The notes beneath the pieces were generated by a model. The model had not been told where the DNA came from, did no database searches, and saw nothing but the letters and a program-made list of their open reading frames with translations. Below are positions 9,035-18,141 of a stretch of DNA of 36,107 nucleotides, piece by piece (positions within the stretch are counted from its first letter, which is position 1; every line of letters starts with the position of its first letter). The stretch lies in NCBI GenBank assembly GCA_030445275.1, contig JAUCSE010000066.1, positions 74,336-110,442 of the forward strand. The letters run 5' to 3'. The DNA comes from Mucilaginibacter sp. Its GTDB lineage: Bacteria > Bacteroidota > Bacteroidia > Sphingobacteriales > Sphingobacteriaceae. The translations under genes and the position numbers were made by a program.

Positions 9035-11155
9035 TTATAACATTTTCGCCCTGTTATCTTTTACATTGGCATTATCTTTCAGGGCATCCAATACCTGTCC
9101 GCCTGCGCGTTGTACTAAGGCTTGAGCTATCTGTTGTTTTTCTCTTAAACCATTGGTTAGTGCCGGAGGGTTAGTGAAACTATCAACAACATATACATAC
9201 ACCCCTTGCTGGCCATTAACCGGTTTTGAAAGTGTGTTTAGCTTTGAACCAAATATAGAACCGATAACTTTATACTCCAATGAAGCGCCAGGGATAACCG
9301 GGTTAGCGAAAACAACGTTCTGTACCGGAACCACTTTGCTGCCTGTTTTTTGAGCCACCTGATCAATTGAAGAACCTCCAGCAAGGAGTTTCTCGTCCAG
9401 TTGTTTTGCTTTTACTTCATTGCGTACAGCAGGCTCAATTTGTTTTTTAACCGCATCAAGCGTTAATATACCTTTTGGCTTAATTGCACTTAAGCGGGTA
9501 ATTACGTATTGGTCACCAACGGTAAATACTTTATCAGTAATATCGCCTTTTTCGGCTTTATAAGCCCATCTAACCACTTCTCTTGCATTATCCAAGCCTG
9601 GCAAGCTTGAAGTTACGCCGGTAAAATCTTCGGCAACTTTCTTTTTTAAACCTTCTTTTTTGATCTCGGCATCAAAGTTATCCTTGGTAAGGTTACCTAA
9701 AAATCCTTGTGCCTTGCTGTAAGCTATGGTTTGTGTTTTGCTGCTGGCAGTTATCGGTTTATCAATAACAGCCACTTTAACAACTTTTACAGATCCTTTC
9801 TGATCTTCAACCTGAATCAGGTGTACACCAAACTGTGAGGTAACCACAACCAGATCGCCTTTACCAGCTTTAAAAGCTGCGTTGGTATACTCCGAAGCAA
9901 GCTGTCCCTGACCACCGCCCATTGTACCATTAACATCAAATGCAGGGATGTCGCCACCTTTAGTGCCGCTTCCTTTATCAAAAGAATATGTTGCAGCCAG
10001 CTCAGTAAATGATTTACCTCCCTGAATTAATTTTTTAAGCGAATCAGCTTTGGCTATCGCTTTATCAATACCACCTTCGGTAGCTGGGTTAATTAATATA
10101 TGCCTGGTTTTAACCGAATCAAAAGTAATTTTTTCGTCAGTAAGCTTTGCCAATTTATAGCTGCCGTTTGATACATAAGGACCATAAACAAAGCCCTTAG
10201 CTGCATTAAACATTACTGTATCTAACTTTGGATCAAGACCGCCCTTTTTTTGAAAAACAAGTGGTGTTTTTGTTTCAGAGTTTATCTGCACAAAAAGTGA
10301 ATCATTGGTGCTGGTTTTAAAACTTTCAGCAAGTTTATCAACATCAGCCTTTATTGCGGTTGTATCTTCTTTTGAAGGTGCAGCATTAAAGCTTACATAC
10401 TCAAATGATCTTACATCCTGCGGGTTTTTAAATTCCTCTTTATGTGCATTATAATAGGTATTATAATCATCATCAGTCAAAGTAACTTTGGCATCAGGGA
10501 TTGAAGCATAGTCAAGCGTAGCGTATTTGAAATTCACCAGCTTGTTTTTGGCTTCATAATCATCTTTAACATCAAGGGAGTTTACATACAAGCCATTGCT
10601 AACCAAAGCCATGTATTTAGTTTGTTTTTTTGCCTCTATCAGTTGCATTATAAAATCAGCCCAGGCTTGTTTCTGTGCAGGATCAGCTTTGGCTGATTGC
10701 AGATAGCTTTTAAACTGGTTTAGCTTGTTTACATCAAACTGACCTGTTTGTGGATCAGAAAACTGACGTGCAATCTGAGGATCGGGGTTGCTATTACCGG
10801 TCATTGCTGCAATTTCATCGCCACCTACTACAATACCCACTTTTTCAATCTCTTTTTCCAAAAGAATTTGGGTTAGCATTTGATTCCAAACACTTTCCTG
10901 AATGTAACTGGTAATTTGTGGCGAAATATTTTGACCAGACTGTTTAAACTGAGCGGTGTTTTGCTCCAGTTTTTTATTAAACTCATCATAAGGCACTTTT
11001 TGGCCATTTACCACAGCCAACTCATTACTGTCGTCCCTAAAAAAAGAACCACCAGACCTTACTACCTCGCTTACAATAAAAGCAAGAAGCGCGAAACCGA
11101 TAAAGAATGCGAGGATCGTCCCCATTCTTTCGCGCAAATAACCCATTATACCCAT
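9035..11155 (-). CDS. PpiD/SurA-like periplasmic peptidyl-prolyl isomerase
   Basis: A membrane-anchored periplasmic chaperone that probably helps outer-membrane proteins fold. The 706-residue protein has a short cytoplasmic start, a single transmembrane helix at about residues 13-31, a SurA-N-like helical region (about 40-200), a parvulin PPIase domain at about 348-452 (VKTRHILINP ... GVHLIQVEDQ) and a long C-terminal part. The GSGTKGGDI segment (395-403) matches the parvulin consensus. It is the last gene of a run that includes lptC and an outer-membrane protein, consistent with an envelope-assembly role, and is followed by a terminator. The layout is that of PpiD; I cannot say how many parvulin domains are catalytically active. 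Confidence 0.9.
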   Translation of the reverse strand: MGIMGYLRERMGTILAFFIGFALLAFIVSEVVRSGGSFFRDDSNELAVVNGQKVPYDEFNKKLEQNTAQFKQSGQNISPQITSYIQESVWNQMLTQILLEKEIEKVGIVVGGDEIAAMTGNSNPDPQIARQFSDPQTGQFDVNKLNQFKSYLQSAKADPAQKQAWADFIMQLIEAKKQTKYMALVSNGLYVNSLDVKDDYEAKNKLVNFKYATLDYASIPDAKVTLTDDDYNTYYNAHKEEFKNPQDVRSFEYVSFNAAPSKEDTTAIKADVDKLAESFKTSTNDSLFVQINSETKTPLVFQKKGGLDPKLDTVMFNAAKGFVYGPYVSNGSYKLAKLTDEKITFDSVKTRHILINPATEGGIDKAIAKADSLKKLIQGGKSFTELAATYSFDKGSGTKGGDIPAFDVNGTMGGGQGQLASEYTNAAFKAGKGDLVVVTSQFGVHLIQVEDQKGSVKVVKVAVIDKPITASSKTQTIAYSKAQGFLGNLTKDNFDAEIKKEGLKKKVAEDFTGVTSSLPGLDNAREVVRWAYKAEKGDITDKVFTVGDQYVITRLSAIKPKGILTLDAVKKQIEPAVRNEVKAKQLDEKLLAGGSSIDQVAQKTGSKVVPVQNVVFANPVIPGASLEYKVIGSIFGSKLNTLSKPVNGQQGVYVYVVDSFTNPPALTNGLREKQQIAQALVQRAGGQVLDALKDNANVKDNRAKML

Positions 11156-11251
11156 ATACTTTTTATAATTATTTTCTATTCGTCAAAAGAGGGCGCAAGA
11201 TACAATTTTTAGTAAAATTCTATAACACAAAATTTTCCTGATAAAAAAACG

Positions 11252-11833
11252 TTATTGCGTGGCCTTTTCATCTACATGAAATATACCCTTGCTATTCCTG
11301 AGTGTGGGGTGCAGAAATGCATCATCGCTCTCAAAATCATCACCATTCATTACATTACCCCCATTTAGGGTAACCTCTACGTTTTTGTGAGAATATACTC
11401 TTTTAGTAACTGCATTCCAGAACAACTCTTCTGATTTATACGTTTCGCCCTTAGCATTGGTGGCTACCACATTTTTATGAAACTCATATAATTTTGTATC
11501 CTCGTGTAATATGCCGGTATCTGCTGTAATAGTACCATCCTCCTTTTGAGTTAGTTTATCATAGTGTACAACTTTTATACCCTTAGGCGCTACTTTATAT
11601 GGTTTCTTGGTTTGATACTCCAACAATAAAGGGGCAGTTAAGTGCAGCGTGATTTTTGCAGAATCGCTCATGATCAAATCAACACCGGTAGTGGGGGATA
11701 CTATAACGCCAACCTCATTTGAGGCTATTTCTTTCACCTTGTTCAGGTCGTTTTCGCACGATGATATGCAAAAAGCAAACACGGGCAATAACAACAGGCA
11801 TAAGCCATGTACATATTTTACCCGGTTATACAT
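11252..11833 (-). CDS. lptC: LPS export periplasmic protein LptC
   Basis: A 193-residue lipoprotein that by family links the inner-membrane LptBFG extractor to the periplasmic LPS bridge. The N terminus MYNRVKYVHGLCLLLLPVFA leads to a lipobox-like ISSC with C26 as the likely lipidated residue. The rest is the repeated-strand OstA/LptC fold, with typical phrases such as MSDSAKITLHLTAPLLLEY, KLYEFHKNVVATNAKGETY and KRVYSHKNVEVTLNGG. Lipid anchoring in place of a membrane helix is common in Bacteroidota LptC. The gene begins 9 bases after the outer-membrane protein gene and is 96 bases before the PpiD-like gene, in one apparent operon. Confidence 0.85.
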   Translation of the reverse strand: MYNRVKYVHGLCLLLLPVFAFCISSCENDLNKVKEIASNEVGVIVSPTTGVDLIMSDSAKITLHLTAPLLLEYQTKKPYKVAPKGIKVVHYDKLTQKEDGTITADTGILHEDTKLYEFHKNVVATNAKGETYKSEELFWNAVTKRVYSHKNVEVTLNGGNVMNGDDFESDDAFLHPTLRNSKGIFHVDEKATQ

Positions 11834-11842
11834 AATGCTTGA

Positions 11843-13168
11843 TTAATCAAATTTATATTTTTGGAACCACCTGTCGTTCAGTGTAAAACCTAAGTGAATA
11901 TTTACATAGTTTTCACGTACCAGGCCATTCACCAACGAACCTCTCCGGCCAACTTCTGCCGAAATATTGATCTTATAAAAGCTGCCGTTATTTGGTCTTA
12001 AAGGCATACCCAAACCTGCAGTAAGGGCGTACCGTTTAATTCTGGTGTTGTTAACAACCATATAGGTTTCATCATATATAGCGCCTAAACGATAATCAAC
12101 CGAGGCAAGGTAATTACGTAAGGTAGCTATATTAGGCGTATACTGCCCACCAATATTAAATGTTCTGCTATCCTGCAAGCCCTGGTTTACACCGCCTATG
12201 GTAAGGTCAGTCCATTTGCTCATGGTATAATCAGCACCTACCAGGAATTTACCATCGTTTTGAAAAGATATACCAAAACGGTTAGTTAGCGGCAGTTTTA
12301 TTTTTGTTTTAGGGTCTTGTTTATTGATAATACTATCCAGCGGAGTGCCTTCATTACCACTGTTATCATTTCTATACTGATATACAACAAAGCTGCTTTG
12401 CGAGTTTAGTTTTGAGCTTGCCGATCCGGAGTACCCGAGTACCAAGTGCTTGGTTTCTGAAAAATCAAATGAATATTGAAGCCCGAAATCATAATTTAAA
12501 CCACCAATAGAATTACTTTGCTCAATTTTGGTATTTATTACACCGTCGGGGTTAAGATTTGAAATTTCGGTTGTGCTGATATCTTTTAAAGTACCAAAAA
12601 TATAGGATACATTACCACCTAATAAAAGGTGCTTGCCTATGCCAAAACCGTAACCTATGTAAGCTTTTGACAAACCACCATCGCCACTGTAATTATAATT
12701 GGTAGTATTGGTATCGGCTGCCGAGGTAGTACCCGTACCTTTAACAGTTTGCGTGTAGTTATACCCGCGCTCGCTGTACGGAAGCAAACCAAAGCTTAGT
12801 GCCGAACGTTTTGTTACCGGTACAGCAAATGCAACGTGACTAAGTCTGAAATTACTATTATTCTGACTTGTTGAACCGGTTTGGTTCAGGGTTACAAAGT
12901 TAGCGTAAAGGCCTATATCAATAGTAGTAAGGTTTATAGCTCCATATGAAGCTGGATTTATAACGTTAATATTGTTAAACAAACTTATTTTGTTTGTAGC
13001 CACACCAATACCACCCATACCTGCATTTTGCGGCATCAACTGAGGGTCAATATCGCCGATACCGTACCTTGAATATGGAGAACTTGAAGTTGCCGTTGAT
13101 TGTGAATGTGCTGCAAATGCAATAACAGCAAATAAAAGTGTTATAAAAAACCTGGTATATTTAATCAT
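11843..13168 (-). CDS. Outer-membrane beta-barrel protein (FadL/OmpP1-like layout)
   Basis: A 441-residue exported protein. A signal peptide (MIKYTRFFITLLFAVIAFAA HS) is followed by SSPYSRYGIGD (residues 28-39), the conserved opening of a Bacteroidota outer-membrane family with a FadL-like N-terminal plug segment. Many alternating-pattern strands follow, ending in an aromatic-rich C terminus (LGFTLNDRWFQKYKFD). The start codon lies 8 bases inside the end of coaX, so translation is coupled. Its place between coaX and lptC is a recurrent order in this phylum as I recall it. Ligand or cargo unknown. Confidence 0.75.
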   Translation of the reverse strand: MIKYTRFFITLLFAVIAFAAHSQSTATSSSPYSRYGIGDIDPQLMPQNAGMGGIGVATNKISLFNNINVINPASYGAINLTTIDIGLYANFVTLNQTGSTSQNNSNFRLSHVAFAVPVTKRSALSFGLLPYSERGYNYTQTVKGTGTTSAADTNTTNYNYSGDGGLSKAYIGYGFGIGKHLLLGGNVSYIFGTLKDISTTEISNLNPDGVINTKIEQSNSIGGLNYDFGLQYSFDFSETKHLVLGYSGSASSKLNSQSSFVVYQYRNDNSGNEGTPLDSIINKQDPKTKIKLPLTNRFGISFQNDGKFLVGADYTMSKWTDLTIGGVNQGLQDSRTFNIGGQYTPNIATLRNYLASVDYRLGAIYDETYMVVNNTRIKRYALTAGLGMPLRPNNGSFYKINISAEVGRRGSLVNGLVRENYVNIHLGFTLNDRWFQKYKFD

Positions 13169-13904
13169 TATGCTTTTGTATAGCTGCGTTTAATCCTTTT
13201 AAAACCAAATAAGGTTCAATTTTAATATAGGGGGCAAAGATGCTATTTTTCAATAGAGTATCAAAAAAAATACTATCGCCCCCGCTTAGTATGATATTCA
13301 GCGGGGTGTTATTTGTTTTATAACTTTCAATAAACCCCATTAACTCATATTTTATCCCGCTTTGTACGCCTGAACGTATAGCGGTTTCTGTATTGTTTCC
13401 GTAAGCAGCATTAAAGGCCGCATCTGTACTAATTAATGGCAAACCGGCTGTATAATAATTTAAAGCTTTATAACGCATATTTAAACCCGGTGATATACTG
13501 CCTCCAAAATAATTTCCGCCTGCGTCAATATGGTCATATGTTATGCAGGTGCCTCCGTTTATTACCAGACTGTTTACACCAGGGTACATATGACTGGCAC
13601 CAATAACAGCTGCCAAACGATCAGTACCCAATGTGTCGGGGGTTAAATAATGGTTCTGTATACTATTTCTTATTAAGGCGTTGAAATAGGTTAGCGGAAT
13701 TTTTGCGCCCAAATCAGTTTGCCAAGCTTCAATACCCGTTTTAACAGATGATATTATTGCCCTGTCAATTTTATAATTATCTAAAAAACTATCCAGTGTA
13801 TCAGTACCAACCGTTTCTAACTGTACAACTGCAAGCAATTCATCCAGCTTAAAAACTGCAATTTTTGTATACGTATTACCAATATCGATAACCAGATTGG
13901 TCAT
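13161..13904 (-). CDS. coaX: Type III pantothenate kinase
   Basis: Phosphorylates pantothenate with ATP, the first step of coenzyme A synthesis. This 247-residue ASKHA-fold kinase shows the phosphate-binding DIGNTYTKIAVF (residues 7-18), the GTDRLAA motif (93-99) whose D95 is the family's catalytic aspartate, and the second phosphate loop INGGTCITYD (115-124). Length is normal for CoaX. The ATG overlaps the purQ TGA by one base (TGATG), and its own 3' end overlaps the next gene by 8 bases, so it is translationally coupled on both sides. Confidence 0.95.
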   Translation of the reverse strand: MTNLVIDIGNTYTKIAVFKLDELLAVVQLETVGTDTLDSFLDNYKIDRAIISSVKTGIEAWQTDLGAKIPLTYFNALIRNSIQNHYLTPDTLGTDRLAAVIGASHMYPGVNSLVINGGTCITYDHIDAGGNYFGGSISPGLNMRYKALNYYTAGLPLISTDAAFNAAYGNNTETAIRSGVQSGIKYELMGFIESYKTNNTPLNIILSGGDSIFFDTLLKNSIFAPYIKIEPYLVLKGLNAAIQKHND

Positions 13905-14596
13905 CAGGCCTTAACTAATGATAATATAGATTCAAAAATAGCCAGTCCATCTTCATTAGCCAGCAAACTATCGGCAGCGCGTTCAGGGTGCGGCATTAAA
14001 CCAAACACATTCCTGTTGGCATTACAAATACCGGCAATGTTTTGCAATGATCCGTTAGGATTTGCTTCATCAACAATATTACCAGCCTCATCACAATACC
14101 TGAACAATACCTGCTCATTATCATTAAGCGCCTTTACTACATCAGCATCGGCAAAGTAATTACCCTCGCCATGAGCGATAGGAATTTTGTAGGCTTGATC
14201 CTGTACTAACTGGGCAGTAAGCAATGATTTGGTTGTTTGTGGTTTTAAGTAAATATTGCGGCAAATAAACTTGCGGTTTACGTTATGTAATAAAGCGCCA
14301 TCAAGCAAACCTGCTTCAGCCAATATCTGGAAACCATTACAAATACCCATCACATAACCACCTTTTGCAGCAAACTGTATAACTTCCTGCATAATTGGTG
14401 AGAAACGGGATATGGCACCTGAACGAAGATAATCGCCAAAAGAAAAACCACCCGGTAAAACAACAAAGTCAACACCCTGCAAATCATGGTCTTTATGCCA
14501 TAACCTTACCACCTGTTGACCCATTATTTTTTCTAATACATATATGATGTCTTCATCACAATTTGATCCGGGAAATATAACTACTCCAAATTTCAT
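13904..14596 (-). CDS. purQ: Phosphoribosylformylglycinamidine synthase subunit PurQ
   Basis: The glutaminase subunit of FGAM synthase in purine synthesis, delivering ammonia to PurL. This class I glutamine amidotransferase shows the nucleophile C86 in GICNGFQILAEAG and the catalytic His/Glu pair in MPHPERAAD (H203, E205). The opening FGVVIFPGSNCDEDI is typical of PurQ. At 230 residues it is the small stand-alone form, which implies separate purL and purS genes elsewhere. It sits 45 bases after a membrane-protein gene and overlaps coaX by one base. Confidence 0.96.
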   Translation of the reverse strand: MKFGVVIFPGSNCDEDIIYVLEKIMGQQVVRLWHKDHDLQGVDFVVLPGGFSFGDYLRSGAISRFSPIMQEVIQFAAKGGYVMGICNGFQILAEAGLLDGALLHNVNRKFICRNIYLKPQTTKSLLTAQLVQDQAYKIPIAHGEGNYFADADVVKALNDNEQVLFRYCDEAGNIVDEANPNGSLQNIAGICNANRNVFGLMPHPERAADSLLANEDGLAIFESILSLVKA

Positions 14597-14641
14597 GTTA
14601 CAAAACTAATATAACCGCTGAAATTTGAACGAATGTAAAAG

Positions 14642-15628
14642 TTAAAATTTGTTAAACTGAAAGCAGATGATGCTGATTAGCAGCAATAAAAACAGGCCTT
14701 CGTACAACCATTTGCGGGTAGCGTACAGAAAATAGTAGGCAAAAAACACCGCGGCAGGCGCAATACACAATAAAAAGTGATTTAAATGGAACGATGCGTT
14801 TACATAAAAGGAGAACGCGGCTATCAGAAAAATAAAAAATAAAAGCTGAAAAGATTTACGCGTTTGTACATAACTTTTAAAGAAATTTTGCTGTAATTTA
14901 AAAAAACAGAGCACCAGTATTAACACAACTGGTATAAGCAGCAGATAATTATAGGAGTTTATGCTGATGTGATCAGGGAATTTGGTACCTAAAGGCGACC
15001 AGATATTGTAAAATCCTTTTATACGATCATTCAGGTAATAAAAAACCGCCAGGAAGAAAAATATAGTGGCATAACCTAATATACCGGCCACCCACTCGCG
15101 CCAGTTAAAGGGTTTAAAAAGAACGAGCGCTATCCATATCACCAAAATCAAATAGATGAATGGGAAATAGATCAATGACCCCAGTGCCACAATCATACCC
15201 ATATCATAAACCGTTGATTTGGCATCCTCGCCTTTATAAAGACTGAATGCTTTATATAGCATCCATATCAGCAAAAAATTACAGATCAAGGGGGCGCTTA
15301 ATATTAAAAACGGTACGAACAAACCTGAAAGCGTTACATACATTAATGCAGGTAAAAAGCTGGGTTTACCCAATAAATTATAAAAGTTAATCAGGTAATT
15401 AAGCAACACCGCTTGTGCAAACACCAATACAGCCGCCAATAAAACATTTACAGCTGGTGACAGGGCGTACTCATAAGCTACCGGAACTAATAACCTGGCA
15501 AAGGGCTCTACAAAAATAAATTCCAGTTTATCGGGCACATGAAACAAATAGCCTACGCGCGACAGGAACAATACGATGATCAGCCATACAACGTTCAACG
15601 GGTTAAAGGATCTGAAAATATTGATCAT
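14642..15628 (-). CDS. Polytopic membrane protein, DUF6427-like
   Basis: A 328-residue integral membrane protein with about eight to ten hydrophobic helices and hardly any soluble part, starting MINIFRSFNPLNVVWLIIVLF. It matches my memory of the DUF6427 family found across Bacteroidota near nucleotide-metabolism genes, but that name is not certain. It shares features with polyprenol-type membrane enzymes (many aromatic residues at helix ends) without any recognisable catalytic motif. It is the first gene of the run that continues with purQ, and a palindromic repeat lies just upstream (15677-15816). Function unknown. Confidence 0.7.
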   Translation of the reverse strand: MINIFRSFNPLNVVWLIIVLFLSRVGYLFHVPDKLEFIFVEPFARLLVPVAYEYALSPAVNVLLAAVLVFAQAVLLNYLINFYNLLGKPSFLPALMYVTLSGLFVPFLILSAPLICNFLLIWMLYKAFSLYKGEDAKSTVYDMGMIVALGSLIYFPFIYLILVIWIALVLFKPFNWREWVAGILGYATIFFFLAVFYYLNDRIKGFYNIWSPLGTKFPDHISINSYNYLLLIPVVLILVLCFFKLQQNFFKSYVQTRKSFQLLFFIFLIAAFSFYVNASFHLNHFLLCIAPAAVFFAYYFLYATRKWLYEGLFLLLLISIICFQFNKF

Positions 15629-15676
15629 ATACAGGTGTGCTATTTTGCGGGGGTAAAATTAGCAGAAAAACTGATG

Positions 15677-15816
15677 TTTTGGACTATGAGACTATGGGAC
15701 TTTAGGACTGGGAGATAAGGGGTAAGGATTTTTGGAATGCGGAATAAAGATATTTAAAGGAATAAGAAATCCTTGCTCCTCAAAATCCTATACTCCCATA
15801 GTCTCATAGTCCAAAA
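15677..15816. repeat. Intergenic inverted repeat, 23-bp perfect arms
   Basis: Arms 15677-15699 and 15794-15816 are perfect reverse complements (core GGACTATGAGACTATGGGA), separated by 94 bases. The element fills the gap between two minus-strand genes. A decayed relative of the same sequence lies at 16932-17019 on the other side of the glycosyltransferase gene. It may fold as a long hairpin in RNA; it is not a classic terminator. Confidence 0.85.
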
Positions 15817-15819
15817 ATC

Positions 15820-16806
15820 CTACTTCCTCGCGTACTGCTTTATTAAATTATCAACTATTTGAGCGGTTTCATCCGGAAAATTCACGTCTACTATTTTTCC
15901 GTTCTGTATCCAGTTATTAAGATGACCGGCAAATTTTTCATTGATCTCATTAACTACCGGTACTCCCATTTTTGATGCCGCCAGGGCGTTACATTGCTGT
16001 TCATATTGCCCCTTCATGGGTATCACCAGCACCTTTTTCTTTAAAAATAAGGCTTCGGCAGGACCTTCAAAGCCACCACCGGTAAGCAAACCTTCACAAT
16101 TGGCCAGGCTTTTATTAAAGGCCTCGTTATTTACCGGGAATATTTCGATGTTGCCTGACTGATAGGGTGTTTTTTGCCGTTTTGAAAAAATTTGCCATTT
16201 AGCAGCTGTCTGACTTAAATGCTTGAGCAGTATTTTATCATCATAAGCAGGCAGATAAACCGTATAATGGCCTAGATTTGCCGTTTCCATTTCACGAATG
16301 CCACTCCTAATCACCGGGGTATGTATAAAATCATCATACCGTTCAAAGTGGAAACCTACATGATGTGTGGTTGGCGAATAATATTTAAACAGCCATTCCG
16401 CATAGTTCCATTTTGCAGGTCGCGGCGTTTTTGGCGACACAAATGAACATTGGTGACTCAAGGATACCGACGGCACTTTTTGCAACCGGCAGGCCCAGGC
16501 GCTCACGGGTTCAAAATCATTAATGATCAAATCATACTGATTCAGGGGCAGACTGTGCATATCACGCCAAAGCTGACGCAGGTTCATGATCTTATAGGTG
16601 GCCCAGTTATCAACCCCGCCATTGGTACCAAACACAAAGCTAAAGCCATGGAAACGGTATTTAAGGGGCTGCGATAAAGAAACCTCGGCTTCGGTGCCGC
16701 TTACCAGGAGGTCAACTTCGCCATATTGCTGTAGTAAAGGCACAATTTCACGAGCCCGGCTAATATGTCCGTTACCGGTTCCCTGTATGGCAAAAAGTAT
16801 TTTCAT
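15820..16806 (-). CDS. MurG-like glycosyltransferase family protein
   Basis: A 328-residue GT-B-type protein. The N-terminal FAIQGTGNGHISRAREIVPLL (residues 5-25) is a glycine-rich loop like the acceptor-side GGTGGH loop of MurG and related lipid-linked sugar transferases. The C-terminal GLLTGGGFEGPAEALFLKKKVLVIP (around 240-265) resembles the nucleotide-sugar binding region. No signal peptide is present. Such proteins transfer sugars to lipid carriers or natural products, but donor and acceptor are unknown here. It lies 217 bases downstream of an LpxH-like phosphoesterase in the same direction, suggesting a shared lipid-related role, and is bracketed by related palindromes. The stop falls almost at the edge of the repeat at 15816. 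Confidence 0.8.
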   Translation of the reverse strand: MKILFAIQGTGNGHISRAREIVPLLQQYGEVDLLVSGTEAEVSLSQPLKYRFHGFSFVFGTNGGVDNWATYKIMNLRQLWRDMHSLPLNQYDLIINDFEPVSAWACRLQKVPSVSLSHQCSFVSPKTPRPAKWNYAEWLFKYYSPTTHHVGFHFERYDDFIHTPVIRSGIREMETANLGHYTVYLPAYDDKILLKHLSQTAAKWQIFSKRQKTPYQSGNIEIFPVNNEAFNKSLANCEGLLTGGGFEGPAEALFLKKKVLVIPMKGQYEQQCNALAASKMGVPVVNEINEKFAGHLNNWIQNGKIVDVNFPDETAQIVDNLIKQYARK

Positions 16807-16931
16807 GGTGGTACGCGCGTGTTTTAAACCTTTAACTGAGATGGCAGATGATCCACTTCCGTTACAGTTTCAAACATCAATTTCATAGTTTTTAATTGCG
16901 GGGGTCAAGTTAGTAAAGAAAACGGATTTTC

Positions 16932-17019
16932 GGACTATAGGATTTAGGGACCAAGAATTTAAAGGTAATAGCAATACGGTTAAAGATCATGGTTCCTTAC
17001 GCTCTCAATCCCAATGTCC
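16932..17019. repeat. Decayed copy of the 15677 inverted repeat
   Basis: Left arm 16932-16950 (GGACTATAGGATTTAGGGA) and right arm 17004-17019 (CTCAATCCCAATGTCC) are imperfect reverse complements. The left arm also resembles the perfect arm at 15681-15699. It lies between the LpxH-like gene and the glycosyltransferase gene. Confidence 0.55.
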
Positions 17020-17023
17020 ATCA

Positions 17024-17881
17024 TCAATGAGACTCTTCTTGCTTAAAGCGCTCCAGCAGGCTTTTAACATCCATTTTGGCATCCAGATCCTCGGTGTCGG
17101 TTTTGTCATCCTCGTCGGCATCGGTATTAAAATCATCGGGGTTGTACTTGAATATTTTCCACTCGCCGTTATAGTATTCCAGCGAGGTCAGGCTCTCCAC
17201 CCAGTCACCGGAGTTTAAGTATAGTACAGAACCGGTTTTATCAGTATTGGGTATTTCCCTGATTTCGGCATGATGTATATGTCCGCAAATTACATATTGG
17301 TAGTTTTTATCTACAGCCAGGTCTGCTGCGGTTTGTTCAAACTGGTTAATAAATTTTACAGCTTCTTTAAACCTTGCTTTTATTTTTTGCGAAAAGCTCA
17401 TTTTTTGACGACCCAGGGCTGTTAAAAACCAATTAGACAAACTATTGATCAAAATAAGGGTATCATACCCTACCGCACCCAGCTTAGCCAGCCATTTGGA
17501 GTGCTGCATGGTAACGTCAAATATATCGCCATGAAATATCCATGCACGTTTACCATCAATATTTAATACCACTTTATTGAGGAGCTGGAACGATCCGAGA
17601 TTAAAATCGGTGAATTTGCGCAGCATCTCATCATGGTTACCAGTTAGGTAATGTACCGGTATGCCATCGGTTACAAATTTAAGTATACGGCGCACCACTT
17701 TCATATGAGCCTCAGGCCAGTACGATTTGCTAAACTGCCATATGTCAATAATATCGCCATTAAGAATAAGCATTTTAGGTTTGATGCTTTTCAAATATTT
17801 AAGCAATTCTTTGGCGTGACAACCGTATGTACCTAGGTGCACGTCAGATATTACTACGATATCTACTTCACGTTTTGACAT
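17024..17881 (-). CDS. LpxH-like metallophosphoesterase (UDP-2,3-diacylglucosamine diphosphatase family)
   Basis: A 285-residue calcineurin-fold phosphoesterase. All metal-binding motifs are present in order: SDVHLG (residues 12-17, D13 and H15), NGDIID (41-46), GNHDEM (81-86), HGD (117-119) and GHIHHAE (200-206). This is the pattern of LpxH and its paralogues, which cleave UDP-2,3-diacylglucosamine in lipid A synthesis, so lipid A or a related pyrophosphate is the likely substrate. A hydrophobic patch around 138-155 may contact the membrane. The C terminus is unusually acidic (DADEDDKTDTEDLD) before a short basic end. Bacteroidota often carry more than one member, so whether this is the essential LpxH is undecided. 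Confidence 0.85.
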   Translation of the reverse strand: MSKREVDIVVISDVHLGTYGCHAKELLKYLKSIKPKMLILNGDIIDIWQFSKSYWPEAHMKVVRRILKFVTDGIPVHYLTGNHDEMLRKFTDFNLGSFQLLNKVVLNIDGKRAWIFHGDIFDVTMQHSKWLAKLGAVGYDTLILINSLSNWFLTALGRQKMSFSQKIKARFKEAVKFINQFEQTAADLAVDKNYQYVICGHIHHAEIREIPNTDKTGSVLYLNSGDWVESLTSLEYYNGEWKIFKYNPDDFNTDADEDDKTDTEDLDAKMDVKSLLERFKQEESH

Positions 17882-17956
17882 TAAAGTTTGGGGGTTAGTT
17901 TCACATCCGGTAAATAATACCGGTTAACATTTATAGTTGAATGGATTAACAAACGA

Positions 17957-18067
17957 TTACTCGTCGTCTTCGTCTTCATTAACATTCAGTTCATAAGGGC
18001 TGACATAAAAGGCTCCTACCAGGAGGAGTAAACTTATAACAACCAAGTATGCGTATTCAAAATTCAT
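17957..18067 (-). CDS. Small single-helix membrane protein with acidic tail (36 aa)
   Basis: On the minus strand an ATG at 18067 opens a 36-codon frame ending in TAA at 17957-17959. It reads MNFEYAYLVVISLLLLVGAF, then YVSPYELNVNEDEDDE. Residues 6-22 form one uninterrupted hydrophobic helix and the last seven residues (NEDEDDE) are strongly acidic, a layout typical of real bacterial microproteins and unlikely by chance. It sits alone in a 260-base gap between the LpxH-like gene (75 bases away) and the DinB-like gene (74 bases away), all on the same strand. No Shine-Dalgarno is visible, which is normal for this phylum. No family recognised. Confidence 0.6.
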   Translation of the reverse strand: MNFEYAYLVVISLLLLVGAFYVSPYELNVNEDEDDE

Positions 18068-18141
18068 CGCTAAATGATTTTAACAAATGTCGGTAAACTA
18101 AAATTATCTTACTGTTAAGACTCTGTTAAATATAAAAGGTT

